NCBI GenBank assembly: GCA_045124255.1
Contig: JBGVLM010000070.1
Coordinates: forward strand, 1 to 62,409
Source of the DNA: Eshraghiella sp045124255
Lineage (GTDB): Bacteria > Bacillota > Clostridia > Lachnospirales > Lachnospiraceae
Length of the DNA: 62,409 nucleotides
Direction: 5' to 3'
Numbering within the stretch: the first letter of the stretch is position 1; each line of letters starts with the position of its first letter. Below the pieces are notes generated by a model, which saw only the letters and a list, made by a program, of their open reading frames with translations, made no database searches and was not told where the DNA came from. A program made the translations under genes and the position numbers. Below, one piece after another: positions 43,071-51,574 of the stretch.

Positions 43071-45167
43071 TTATACATAAAAGAGCAGTTTTTCATAGCT
43101 TGGATATGGAAGGAAATCATCAGGAAGCAGTTCCTCTGCTTTATCAGCAACGCTTCTGATATCATCCATATCGGCAAGAATTGTATTGTGATAGAATTTA
43201 GCTGCTTCAAGCATATCTTCAATGCCTTCGGCTTTGTCGATATCTTCAATGAGCTTATCTGCCTTATCAGTTAATTCATCATAATAGCCTGAGAGCTTTG
43301 TGATTAATTTAGCTTCCGCAGAAGACTTAAGTCCGAGTGCCTCAGCCTTTGTCTGATAAGCAGATGTAAGAACACCTGTGTAATCCATTAATGCCGGAAG
43401 AAATTCTTTTATAATCATGCTCTGGAGGGTCTTGGCTTCGATATGTAAGGTCTTATTGTAGTTTTCAAGAAGAACTTCATATCTTGAATTGATTTCGCTT
43501 TCAGTATAAATATGGTGTTCAGTAAATAATTTAACGTTCTTATCTGCGATAAAACAAGGTAATACATCAGGAGTTGATTTTAAGTTGTAAAGACCTCTCT
43601 TTTCGGCTTCCATAACCCACTCATCCGTATAACCGTTTCCGTTGAAAATAATCTTTTTATGTTCAAGAATTGTTTTCTTAACAAGTGCATTAACTGCATT
43701 CTGAAGCTCGTTTTCAGGAACATCCTTCAATTCATTGTAGAACTGTGAAAGTGCCTCCGCAACGGCGGTATTAAGTACGATGTTAGGGCCTGCAACCGAA
43801 ATTGAAGAACCGAGCATACGGAACTCAAATTTGTTGCCTGTAAAAGCAAATGGTGAGGTACGGTTTCTGTCTGTATTATCCTTAAAGAAATGAGGAAGTA
43901 CAGTAGCACCTGTCTCCATCTGGATTCTCTGCTGTTCACCAAAGAAGGTGTCATTCTCGATGGAATCAAGAACTGCACTTAATTCATCTCCGAGGAAAAT
44001 TGAAACAATTGCAGGAGGTGCTTCATTGGCCCCGAGTCTGTGGTCATTGCCTGCACTTGCAACTGAAAGTCTCATCAAATCTGCATATTCATCAACTGCT
44101 TTAATTACTGCTGTAAGGAATACTAAGAATTGTGTATTCTCTGCAGGAGTTTTACCCGGGTCAAGAAGATTGATTCCTGTGTTGGTAATCATTGACCAGT
44201 TGTTATGTTTACCGGAACCGTTGATTCCTTCGAATGGTTTTTCATGGAGAAGACATACAAAATCATGCTTATCCGCAACCTTTTTCATTATCTCCATTGT
44301 GAGCTGATTGTGGTCAACTGCCACATTGGCTGTATCAAATACAGGAGCAAGCTCATGCTGTGCAGGAGCAACCTCGTTATGTTTGGTTTTGGCAGGAATG
44401 CCGAGTTTCCAAAGCTCTTCATCGAGGTCATGCATATAAGCAGCTACACGCGGCTTTAATGCTCCGAAATAATGGTCTTCCATTTCCTGTCCCTTAGGAG
44501 GCTTTGCTCCGAGAAGGGTACGTCCGGTGAAAATCAAATCCTTACGTTTTGCAAACATTTCTTTATCAACAAGGAAATATTCCTGTTCAGGTCCTACTGT
44601 TGTAGAAACGCTTGTAACGTCTGTGTTACCGAGAAGATTAAGAACCTTGGTAGCTTCCTTGCTCAGTGTTTCCATTGAGCGGAGGAGAGGTGTTTTCTTA
44701 TCAAGTGCCTCGCCGCTGTATGAGCAGAAGGCTGTCGGTATGTAAAGTGTATTGTCTTTAATAAATGCAGGAGATGTCGGGTCCCATGCTGTATAGCCTC
44801 TGGCTTCAAATGTGGCTCTTAATCCGCCTGACGGAAAGCTTGAAGCGTCAGGCTCGCCCTTAACGAGCTCCTTGCCTGAGAACTCCATAAGGATTTCTCC
44901 GTCACCAACAGGATTAATAAAGCTGTCATGCTTTTCAGCTGTAAAGCCGGTTAATGGCTGGAACCAGTGGGTAAAATGTGTGGCACCGTTTTCCACTGCC
45001 CATTCCTTCATTGCAAGTGCAACCGCATTGGCTACATCAAGCTCTAAGTGGGTGTTGTTTTCGATTGTTTTTCTGAGTGCTTTGTAAATGTCCTTAGGAA
45101 GCTTGTCGCGCATTACCTTATCGTTAAAAACGAGGCTTCCGTACATTTTTGGAATACATTTATCCAT
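43071..45167 (-). CDS. glnN: Type III glutamine synthetase
   Basis: The start is ATG 45167 (MDKCIPKMYGSLVFND) with AAGGGAG upstream; the frame is open further up but that part encodes a terminator. 698 residues, typical for GSIII, which is much longer than GSI. Family marks include HFTHWFQPLTG, SSFPSGGLRATFEARGYTAWD, HNEVAPAQHELAP and GSGKHNNWSM. It makes glutamine from glutamate, ammonia and ATP. It heads the GSIII-purF-(amtB) transcript under an ANTAR-type leader, while a GSI gene lies in the opposite operon, so the cell has two synthetases. Confidence 0.96.
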   Translation of the reverse strand: MDKCIPKMYGSLVFNDKVMRDKLPKDIYKALRKTIENNTHLELDVANAVALAMKEWAVENGATHFTHWFQPLTGFTAEKHDSFINPVGDGEILMEFSGKELVKGEPDASSFPSGGLRATFEARGYTAWDPTSPAFIKDNTLYIPTAFCSYSGEALDKKTPLLRSMETLSKEATKVLNLLGNTDVTSVSTTVGPEQEYFLVDKEMFAKRKDLIFTGRTLLGAKPPKGQEMEDHYFGALKPRVAAYMHDLDEELWKLGIPAKTKHNEVAPAQHELAPVFDTANVAVDHNQLTMEIMKKVADKHDFVCLLHEKPFEGINGSGKHNNWSMITNTGINLLDPGKTPAENTQFLVFLTAVIKAVDEYADLMRLSVASAGNDHRLGANEAPPAIVSIFLGDELSAVLDSIENDTFFGEQQRIQMETGATVLPHFFKDNTDRNRTSPFAFTGNKFEFRMLGSSISVAGPNIVLNTAVAEALSQFYNELKDVPENELQNAVNALVKKTILEHKKIIFNGNGYTDEWVMEAEKRGLYNLKSTPDVLPCFIADKNVKLFTEHHIYTESEINSRYEVLLENYNKTLHIEAKTLQSMIIKEFLPALMDYTGVLTSAYQTKAEALGLKSSAEAKLITKLSGYYDELTDKADKLIEDIDKAEGIEDMLEAAKFYHNTILADMDDIRSVADKAEELLPDDFLPYPSYEKLLFYV

Positions 45168-45223
45168 ATTCAAATCTCCCTTCTTAAAAAATAGAAATAG
45201 TTTTTGTGAATAATCTAAAAAGC

Positions 45224-45265
45224 AAAAAAAGACGCTTCGGGTTCTACCCAAAGCGCCTTTGCTTT
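45224..45265 (-). promoter_or_regulatory. Antitermination leader of the GSIII operon
   Basis: On the minus strand, hairpin AAAGC-[AAAGGC]-GCTTT (45265-45250) has an A1/G4 hexaloop. It overlaps the 5' arm of terminator GGCGCTTTGGG-TAGAA-CCCGAAGCGTC followed by TTTTTTT (45257-45224). Same design as the amtB, carA and pyrG leaders. Confidence 0.8.
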
Positions 45266-45273
45266 ATGAATGT

Positions 45274-45301
45274 AGTATACAACGATTTTCTCAAATGTCA
45301 A
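45274..45301 (-). promoter_or_regulatory. GSIII operon promoter
   Basis: On the minus strand TTGACA (45301-45296) and TATACT (45279-45274) are 16 bp apart. Transcription should start within a few bases of the hexaloop hairpin. Confidence 0.65.
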
Positions 45302-45339
45302 TAACCTTTTTTGAAAAAATTTATATGTTTTTTTAAAAA

Positions 45340-48300
45340 TTATAATGAGCAGATATCAATTAATGATGTCTTTTCAGGGGTGTAATTCATTGTCAGAACA
45401 TGGGCAAGTGCCTTGGCGGTATCAAGACTTGTAAGGCACGGAATACCCAGTTCAACACTTTTTCTGCGAAGCTTTACACTGTCTCTTAACGGCGAACGTC
45501 CTTTTGCGGAGGTTGAGACTATATAGTTAATTCTGCCGCTTTCAAGCAATGCAATAGTATTCTGTTCTGACTCATGTATTTTGTGCACCATGGTTACATT
45601 AAGTCCGCTTTCGCGTAATTTATTTGCTGTACCTTCCGTTGCATAGAGGTGGAAGCCGAGTGCATTGAATTCCTTTGCAATTTCAACAGCTTCTTCTTTG
45701 TCGGAGTCACGGACGGTAATGAATACGCCGCCCTGCGATACAAATTTATATCCGGCTCCAAGCAGACCCTTATACAGAGCCTCATTGAGTGTCGGTGCAA
45801 TGCCGAGAACCTCACCCGTGGATTTCATTTCCGGTCCCAGTGTGGTATCAAGCCCTGCAAGCTTCTCAAATGAGAATACCGGAACCTTTACGGCAATATT
45901 TTCGGAAGCAGGGTACAGACCCGATGTGTAGCCCATATCCTTAAGGGTTCTTCCAAGCATAACCTGTGTTGCTATATCAATCATAGGTACTCCCGTAACC
46001 TTGCTTAAATACGGCACGGTTCTTGAAGAACGCGGATTTACTTCGATTACATATATTTCCCCGCCGCTTATTACATACTGGATGTTAATCAGTCCCTTTG
46101 TGTGGAGGGAGAGGGCAAGACGGGTTGAATAGTCAATTATTTTCTCCTGCTGTTCTGTAGTCAGATTCCATGCAGGATATACGGCAATTGAATCACCTGA
46201 ATGAATACCGGCCCTGTCAATATGCTCCATAATGCCCGGCAGCAATACATCCTCGCCGTCACATATTGCGTCAACCTCAAGCTCTGTTCCCATCATATAT
46301 TTGTCAATCAGGACGATGTTGTTGCTAAGATGGGAGAGAATAATTTTCATATATTCACTTACATCTGCGTCAGAGAAGGCGATAATCATATTCTGTCCGC
46401 CAAGTACATATGAAGGGCGCAGAAGAACAGGATAGCCCAGACGGTTTGCAACAGAAAGAGCTTCCGCCTCTGTCTGTACGGTATCTCCGATTGGCTGTTT
46501 AATATGCAAATCCTTCAAAAGCTGCTCAAAACGGCTTCTGTCCTCTGCTGCATCAATACTGTCAGCAGGAGTTCCGAGAATCGGAATATTATTATCGGAC
46601 AACCATTTTGTAAGCTTAATTGCAGTCTGTCCTCCGAAAGCGACAACTACGCCGATTGGTTTTTCTATTTCAATAATGTCCTTAATGTCATCAGGTGTCA
46701 GCGGCTCAAAATATAATCTGTCCGCCGTGTTGAAATCCGTTGAAACGGTTTCGGGATTGTTGTTTACAATTACAACTTCATAGCCTGCCTTCTTTAATGA
46801 AAGTACACAATGCACGGAAGCGTAATCAAATTCGATACCCTGACCGATTCTTATAGGTCCGGAACCGAATACCATGATTACCGGTTTTTTATGAGCGTAT
46901 TCAGTGACATAGTCAAGTGCCTCATCCTCTTCTTTGTAAGCAGAGTAGAAGTAAGGTGTTACGGCACTGAATTCTGCAGCACAGGTATCGACCATCTTAT
47001 AGCTGTAAGGTTTTGAGGTGATTTTTTGAATGCCTGCAATTCTGCAAATGGTTTTGTCAGAAAAACCGTATGATTTTAATTCGTTAACGAGTTCATCCGT
47101 CAGCTCTGAGGAGGTTAACTTCCGCTCCAGTTCACTAAGATGAAGCAGTTTGCATAAGAACCATTCGTCAACCTTGGTCATGGAATGCAGCTCATCTACG
47201 GAGAATCCGCGGTATAATGCCTCATAGAGTGCAAAGCAGCGTTCGTCATCCTGTTCAAGTATTTTGCAGGTAAGCTCGGAATCGGACAGCTGTCTTATAT
47301 TCTTATCATCAAGAAAATCGTGGGAGATTTCTGCTCCGCGGACAGCCTTTAAAAGTGCCTGTTCAAAATTCCTTCCGATAGCCATTACCTCTCCGGTAGC
47401 CTTCATCTGTGTACCAAGGGTACGGCTCGCATATACGAATTTGTCAAAAGGCCACTTAGGAAATTTTATAACAACGTAGTCAAGTGCAGGCTCAAAGCAG
47501 GCAGTAGTCTTGCCGGTTATTTCGTTTTTAATTTCGTACATTGAATAACCGAGTGCTATTTTGGCGGCAACCCTTGCAATAGGATATCCGGTAGCCTTAC
47601 TTGCCAAAGCAGAGGAACGGGATACTCTTGGGTTAACCTCAATTACAGCATATTCAAAGCTTTCAGGGTTTAATGCAAACTGAACATTGCAGCCGCCTTC
47701 AATTTCCATTGCACTGATTATTTTCAGCGCAGCAGAACGCAGCATCTGGTATTCCTTATCGGCAAGCGTAACGGCAGGAGCAATTACGATTGAATCACCC
47801 GTATGTATTCCTACAGGGTCAAAATTTTCCATTGAGCATATGGTTATGACATTGCCGCAGCCATCCCTCATAACCTCAAATTCGATTTCCTTCCAGCCGG
47901 AAATGCATTTTTCAACAAGAATCTGATGGATTGGAGACTGACGGAGTCCCTGTGAGGCTATTTTGCGAAGCTCCTCTTCAGAGTGGGCAATTCCGCCGCC
48001 CGAACCGCCGAGTGTAAAGGCAGGTCTGATAACAACGGGGAAACCGACCTCCTTTGCAAAGCTCATTGAAGCCTCCAGGCTGTGAGTTACAGTTGAAGGA
48101 ATAACAGGCTGTTTGATTTTGGACATTGTATCCTTGAAAATCTGTCTGTCCTCAGCTTTATCTATTGTTTCGGGATTTGCACCTAACAGCTTTACTCCGT
48201 GTTTATCGAGGAAGCCTTCCTTTGCTAACTGCATTGACAGGGTTAAACCTGTCTGACCGCCCAGAGTGGACAGAATACTGTCGGGTTTTTCCTTGAGTAT

Positions 48301-48531
48301 AATCATTTTAAGATAATCAAGAGTAAGGGGCTCTATATATACATGGTCGGCAATGGCAGAATCAGTCATAATTGTAGCAGGATTTGAGTTGGCAAGTACA
48401 ACCTCAAGTCCTTCCTCTTTAATTGCAAGGCACGCCTGAGTACCGGCATAGTCAAATTCGGCAGCCTGACCGATTACAATCGGACCTGAACCGATTACAA
48501 GAACTTTTTTAATATTAGGATTTAAAGGCAT
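45340..48531 (-). CDS. carB: Carbamoyl-phosphate synthase large subunit
   Basis: 1063 residues; two ATP-grasp halves (each opening with a VxGSGPIxIGQ loop: VLVIGSGPIVIGQAAEFDYA and MVFGSGPIRIGQGIEFDYA) and a C-terminal MGS-like allosteric domain (FHLYATEGTANKLRESGL). Builds carbamoyl phosphate from bicarbonate, ATP and ammonia delivered by CarA, for pyrimidines and arginine. Its ATG overlaps the carA stop codon by 10 bp. No clear terminator follows before the GSIII promoter, so read-through into GSIII is possible. Confidence 0.97.
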   Translation of the reverse strand: MPLNPNIKKVLVIGSGPIVIGQAAEFDYAGTQACLAIKEEGLEVVLANSNPATIMTDSAIADHVYIEPLTLDYLKMIILKEKPDSILSTLGGQTGLTLSMQLAKEGFLDKHGVKLLGANPETIDKAEDRQIFKDTMSKIKQPVIPSTVTHSLEASMSFAKEVGFPVVIRPAFTLGGSGGGIAHSEEELRKIASQGLRQSPIHQILVEKCISGWKEIEFEVMRDGCGNVITICSMENFDPVGIHTGDSIVIAPAVTLADKEYQMLRSAALKIISAMEIEGGCNVQFALNPESFEYAVIEVNPRVSRSSALASKATGYPIARVAAKIALGYSMYEIKNEITGKTTACFEPALDYVVIKFPKWPFDKFVYASRTLGTQMKATGEVMAIGRNFEQALLKAVRGAEISHDFLDDKNIRQLSDSELTCKILEQDDERCFALYEALYRGFSVDELHSMTKVDEWFLCKLLHLSELERKLTSSELTDELVNELKSYGFSDKTICRIAGIQKITSKPYSYKMVDTCAAEFSAVTPYFYSAYKEEDEALDYVTEYAHKKPVIMVFGSGPIRIGQGIEFDYASVHCVLSLKKAGYEVVIVNNNPETVSTDFNTADRLYFEPLTPDDIKDIIEIEKPIGVVVAFGGQTAIKLTKWLSDNNIPILGTPADSIDAAEDRSRFEQLLKDLHIKQPIGDTVQTEAEALSVANRLGYPVLLRPSYVLGGQNMIIAFSDADVSEYMKIILSHLSNNIVLIDKYMMGTELEVDAICDGEDVLLPGIMEHIDRAGIHSGDSIAVYPAWNLTTEQQEKIIDYSTRLALSLHTKGLINIQYVISGGEIYVIEVNPRSSRTVPYLSKVTGVPMIDIATQVMLGRTLKDMGYTSGLYPASENIAVKVPVFSFEKLAGLDTTLGPEMKSTGEVLGIAPTLNEALYKGLLGAGYKFVSQGGVFITVRDSDKEEAVEIAKEFNALGFHLYATEGTANKLRESGLNVTMVHKIHESEQNTIALLESGRINYIVSTSAKGRSPLRDSVKLRRKSVELGIPCLTSLDTAKALAHVLTMNYTPEKTSLIDICSL

Positions 48532-49616
48532 GGCTGTGTCACTCCTTCCATAAGGTCAATAAATTGTTTAAAAAGAAATTCCGTATCATGCGGTCCGCCG
48601 CAGGCTTCAGGGTGGAACTGTACGGAGAAGCCCGGAAAGGCATCGTAGCAAAGTCCTTCACAGGTTTCGTCATTTACATTTATATAAGAGATGTGGCAGT
48701 TATCAGGCAGACAATCATTTCGGACGGCATATCCATGATTCTGACTTGTTATGTAGGTTTTGCCCGTGCTTAAGTCCTTAACGGGCTGGTTTGCACCACG
48801 ATGACCGTATTTAAGCTTCTCGGTATCTCCGTCATTGGCAAGGGCAAGCAGCTGGTGTCCGAGACATATTCCGAAGATTGGAATTTTATGGGTGCATATT
48901 TTTTTAAGCTCATTAATAATGAAGGTATTATCCTTAGGATTACCAGGTCCATTGCTTAACATAATGCCATCCGGATTTAAGGCAAGAATATCTTCACACG
49001 TGGCTGTCGCAGGAACTACCGTAACATTGCAGTTAAGACGAAGAAGTGAACGGAGAATATTTTCCTTTGCGCCGAAATCCCACAGAACAACCTCATGCTC
49101 AGGCAGGCCTGCCTGATGATAGCTCTGTGCATGACAGGATACGTTTTGTACTGCGTCATTAATTTTCCAATTTGAAAGTGCTGCGAGTTCATCAGCGGAC
49201 AATAAAGATGTGCAAAGACAACCGGTCATTACACCTTTTGAACGGATTTTTTTGGTTAGTGCACGTGTATCAATATTACATATACCCGGAATATTATTTT
49301 CCTTTAAAAAAGAATCCAGGCTGAACTGATTTCTGAAATTGGAAGGTGCAGGACAATATTCATGGACAATATATGCACTCATTGAGATTTTGCTGCTTTC
49401 AAAATCAGAAGGATTGACCCCGTAATTTCCGATAAGCGGAAAGGTCTGAACAACCATTTGTCCGTAATAGCTTGGGTCCGTAAGGGTTTCGACATAACCG
49501 GTCATTGCTGTTGTAAACACTACCTCAGCAATTACATTATGTAAAAGTGGGGCACCGAAGGCTTCTCCCTCATATATGCTGCCGTCTTCTAATTGGAGAA
49601 AAATTTTCTGATTCAT
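48522..49616 (-). CDS. carA: Carbamoyl-phosphate synthase small subunit
   Basis: 364 residues; class I glutamine amidotransferase with nucleophile cysteine in FGICLGHQLLAL and the His/Glu pair in QFHPEACGGP. The N-terminal CarA domain (EGEAFGA, TAMTGYVETLTDPSYYGQ) is complete. Releases ammonia from glutamine for CarB. Ribosome site AGAGGTGACATT. Preceded by an ANTAR-type terminator leader rather than a PyrR site, so glutamine status rather than pyrimidine supply appears to set its transcription. Confidence 0.96.
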   Translation of the reverse strand: MNQKIFLQLEDGSIYEGEAFGAPLLHNVIAEVVFTTAMTGYVETLTDPSYYGQMVVQTFPLIGNYGVNPSDFESSKISMSAYIVHEYCPAPSNFRNQFSLDSFLKENNIPGICNIDTRALTKKIRSKGVMTGCLCTSLLSADELAALSNWKINDAVQNVSCHAQSYHQAGLPEHEVVLWDFGAKENILRSLLRLNCNVTVVPATATCEDILALNPDGIMLSNGPGNPKDNTFIINELKKICTHKIPIFGICLGHQLLALANDGDTEKLKYGHRGANQPVKDLSTGKTYITSQNHGYAVRNDCLPDNCHISYINVNDETCEGLCYDAFPGFSVQFHPEACGGPHDTEFLFKQFIDLMEGVTQPCL

Positions 49617-49647
49617 AATGTCACCTCTTTACATTTTCTTGTTTACC

Positions 49648-49659
49648 GGGGAATTCCCC
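49648..49659. other. Perfect GGGGAATTCCCC palindrome in the carA leader
   Basis: A 12-bp palindrome between the terminator and the carA ribosome site; it could form a small stem or a protein site. No function assigned. Confidence 0.4.
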
Positions 49660-49666
49660 AATAAAT

Positions 49667-49705
49667 AAAAAAGGCGTCAAGAAATACACTTGAACGCCTT
49701 TGTCC
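49667..49705 (-). promoter_or_regulatory. Antitermination leader of carAB
   Basis: On the minus strand, hairpin GGAC-[AAAGGC]-GTTC (49705-49692) has an A1/G4 hexaloop. It overlaps terminator AAGGCGTTCAAG-TGTATTT-CTTGACGCCTT with a T-run (49700-49667). Confidence 0.75.
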
Positions 49706-49712
49706 GCAAAAC

Positions 49713-49741
49713 ATACTATCACGTTTAGACAAAGTAGTCAA
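49713..49741 (-). promoter_or_regulatory. carAB promoter
   Basis: On the minus strand TTGACT (49741-49736) and TAGTAT (49718-49713) are 17 bp apart, with the hexaloop hairpin right after the predicted start. The gene-free span 49742-49833 between the divergent promoters is AT-rich and shows nothing else. Confidence 0.7.
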
Positions 49742-49833
49742 CAATAAAACTTTAAATTTTATTTTAAAATACGGGCAAATCTTAACAAAATAAATTTTAT
49801 TAAAAAAATACTTTACAAATTAATCTTAATCCG

Positions 49834-49862
49834 TTAGACTGCTAACATAAATAAAATATTTT
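49834..49862 (+). promoter_or_regulatory. pyrG operon promoter
   Basis: TTAGAC (49834-49839) and TATTTT (49857-49862) are 17 bp apart; the hexaloop hairpin begins 5 bp later. The -10 is a poor match. Confidence 0.45.
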
Positions 49863-49866
49863 TTTG

Positions 49867-49919
49867 TGACAATGACGTCAGACAGCTACATAACTGCGGC
49901 CTGTTTGGCGTCTTTTTTT
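49867..49919 (+). promoter_or_regulatory. Antitermination leader of the pyrG-gltBD-glnA operon
   Basis: Hairpin TGAC-[AATGAC]-GTCA (49867-49880) has an A1/G4 hexaloop. It overlaps the 5' arm of terminator GACGTCAGACAG (49874-49885) / CTGTTTGGCGTC (49901-49912), a 12-bp stem with three wobble pairs followed by TTTTTTT. The operon it guards contains the ANTAR gene itself. Confidence 0.75.
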
Positions 49920-49952
49920 CCTTTATTAATAAAGAAGATACGGAGGCAGAAA

Positions 49953-51557
49953 ATGGTAAAATATATTTTTGTAACAGGAGGCGTTGTATCCGGGCTCGGA
50001 AAGGGAATTACCGCAGCTTCACTCGGAAGACTTTTAAAATCCCGCGGATACCATGTAATAATTCAGAAATTTGACCCTTATATTAATATGGACCCCGGAA
50101 CAATGAATCCGATACAGCACGGAGAGGTATTCGTAACGGATGACGGTACGGAAACGGATTTGGATTTGGGACATTATGAAAGATTTATTGATGAAAGCCT
50201 TGATAAAAATTCAAACGTAACAACCGGTAAAATTTACTGGTCGGTATTAAATAAGGAAAGACATGGCGACTATGGCGGAGGAACGGTACAGGTTATTCCT
50301 CATATTACAAACGAAATTAAGTCACGTTTCTATAAAGCCAAGGACGAAAATGATTCAACCATTTCAATTATAGAGGTGGGAGGAACGGTCGGAGATATTG
50401 AGAGCCAGCCGTTTCTGGAAGCAATAAGACAGTTTCAGGATGAGGTCGGAAGGGAAAACGTAATACTTATTCATGTTACACTTATTCCTTATCTGAAAGC
50501 GTCGGGCGAGATGAAGACAAAGCCGACGCAGATGAGTGTCAAGGAGTTACAGAGAATGGGTATCTGGCCTAACATTATTGTGTGCCGCTCTGATTACCCG
50601 CTTGATGACCAGATAAAGAGTAAAATTGCATTGTTCTGTAATGTTAAGAAGGAACACGTGTTACAGAATCTGGACGCACCTTCATTATATGAAGTGCCGT
50701 TAATGCTTGAAAAAGAAAAATTTGCCGAGGCAGTATGCGAGTGTCTCAATATTCCGTGTCCAAAGCCGAATCTTACGGACTGGAAAAATATGATTGACAA
50801 TCTCTATGCTTCGGAAGCGACAGTTAATATTGCACTTGTAGGTAAATATATTTCACTCCATGATGCATATTTAAGCGTCGCAGAAGCACTAAAGCATGGC
50901 GGAATTGCCAATAAGGTAAAAGTAAACATAAACTGGATTGATTCGGAAGAGATTAATGCGGATAATGCCCATGAACTGCTTAAGAATATGAACGGAATTC
51001 TTGTTCCGGGAGGCTTCGGTGCAAGGGGTATTGAGGGTAAAATAACAGCGATTAATTATGCACGAACCAATAATATTCCGTTCCTCGGAATATGTCTCGG
51101 AATGCAGCTTGCAATCGTGGAATTTGCAAGAAATGTTGCAGGACTTAAGGACGCAGACAGTATAGAGTTTAACAATGAAACCTCAAACCCTGTTATTTCA
51201 CTTATGTCGGAGCAGCGTGAGGTGGTTAATATCGGCGGAACGTTAAGACTTGGCGCATACCCATGTATTTTGAAAGAAAACACACTTGCTTTGGAACTTT
51301 ATAAATCACAGGAAATTTATGAACGTCACAGACACAGATATGAGGTAAATAATAATTACAGGGAAATTCTGACAGAGAAGGGACTTACACTTTCAGGACT
51401 GTCACCTGATGAAAAGATTGTAGAGATGATTGAGCTTGACAGCCATCCGTTTTTCATTGCAACACAGGCACATCCGGAATTCAAATCCAGACCGAATAAC
51501 GCACATCCGTTATTTGAAGGATTTATCGGAGCAGCCTACCGAAACAGTAAACTGTAA
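49953..51557 (+). CDS. pyrG: CTP synthase
   Basis: The start is ATG 49953 with CGGAGG before it; an in-frame start at 49866 lies in the leader and is rejected. 534 residues: amidoligase domain (KYIFVTGGVVSGLGKGITAAS, MNPIQHGEVFVTDDGTETDLDLG) and class I glutaminase (GFGARGIEGK, FLGICLGMQ with the nucleophile cysteine, HPEFKSRP). Converts UTP to CTP with glutamine nitrogen. Unexpected as first gene of a nitrogen-assimilation operon; gltB follows after 17 bp. Confidence 0.97.
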   Translation: MVKYIFVTGGVVSGLGKGITAASLGRLLKSRGYHVIIQKFDPYINMDPGTMNPIQHGEVFVTDDGTETDLDLGHYERFIDESLDKNSNVTTGKIYWSVLNKERHGDYGGGTVQVIPHITNEIKSRFYKAKDENDSTISIIEVGGTVGDIESQPFLEAIRQFQDEVGRENVILIHVTLIPYLKASGEMKTKPTQMSVKELQRMGIWPNIIVCRSDYPLDDQIKSKIALFCNVKKEHVLQNLDAPSLYEVPLMLEKEKFAEAVCECLNIPCPKPNLTDWKNMIDNLYASEATVNIALVGKYISLHDAYLSVAEALKHGGIANKVKVNINWIDSEEINADNAHELLKNMNGILVPGGFGARGIEGKITAINYARTNNIPFLGICLGMQLAIVEFARNVAGLKDADSIEFNNETSNPVISLMSEQREVVNIGGTLRLGAYPCILKENTLALELYKSQEIYERHRHRYEVNNNYREILTEKGLTLSGLSPDEKIVEMIELDSHPFFIATQAHPEFKSRPNNAHPLFEGFIGAAYRNSKL

Positions 51558-51574
51558 ACAGGAGGATTTTAAGT

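Noticed and set aside
45168..45251. N-terminal extension of the GSIII protein
   Set aside because: It corresponds to the leader terminator and its T-run; ATG 45167 has a ribosome site and the family's usual start.
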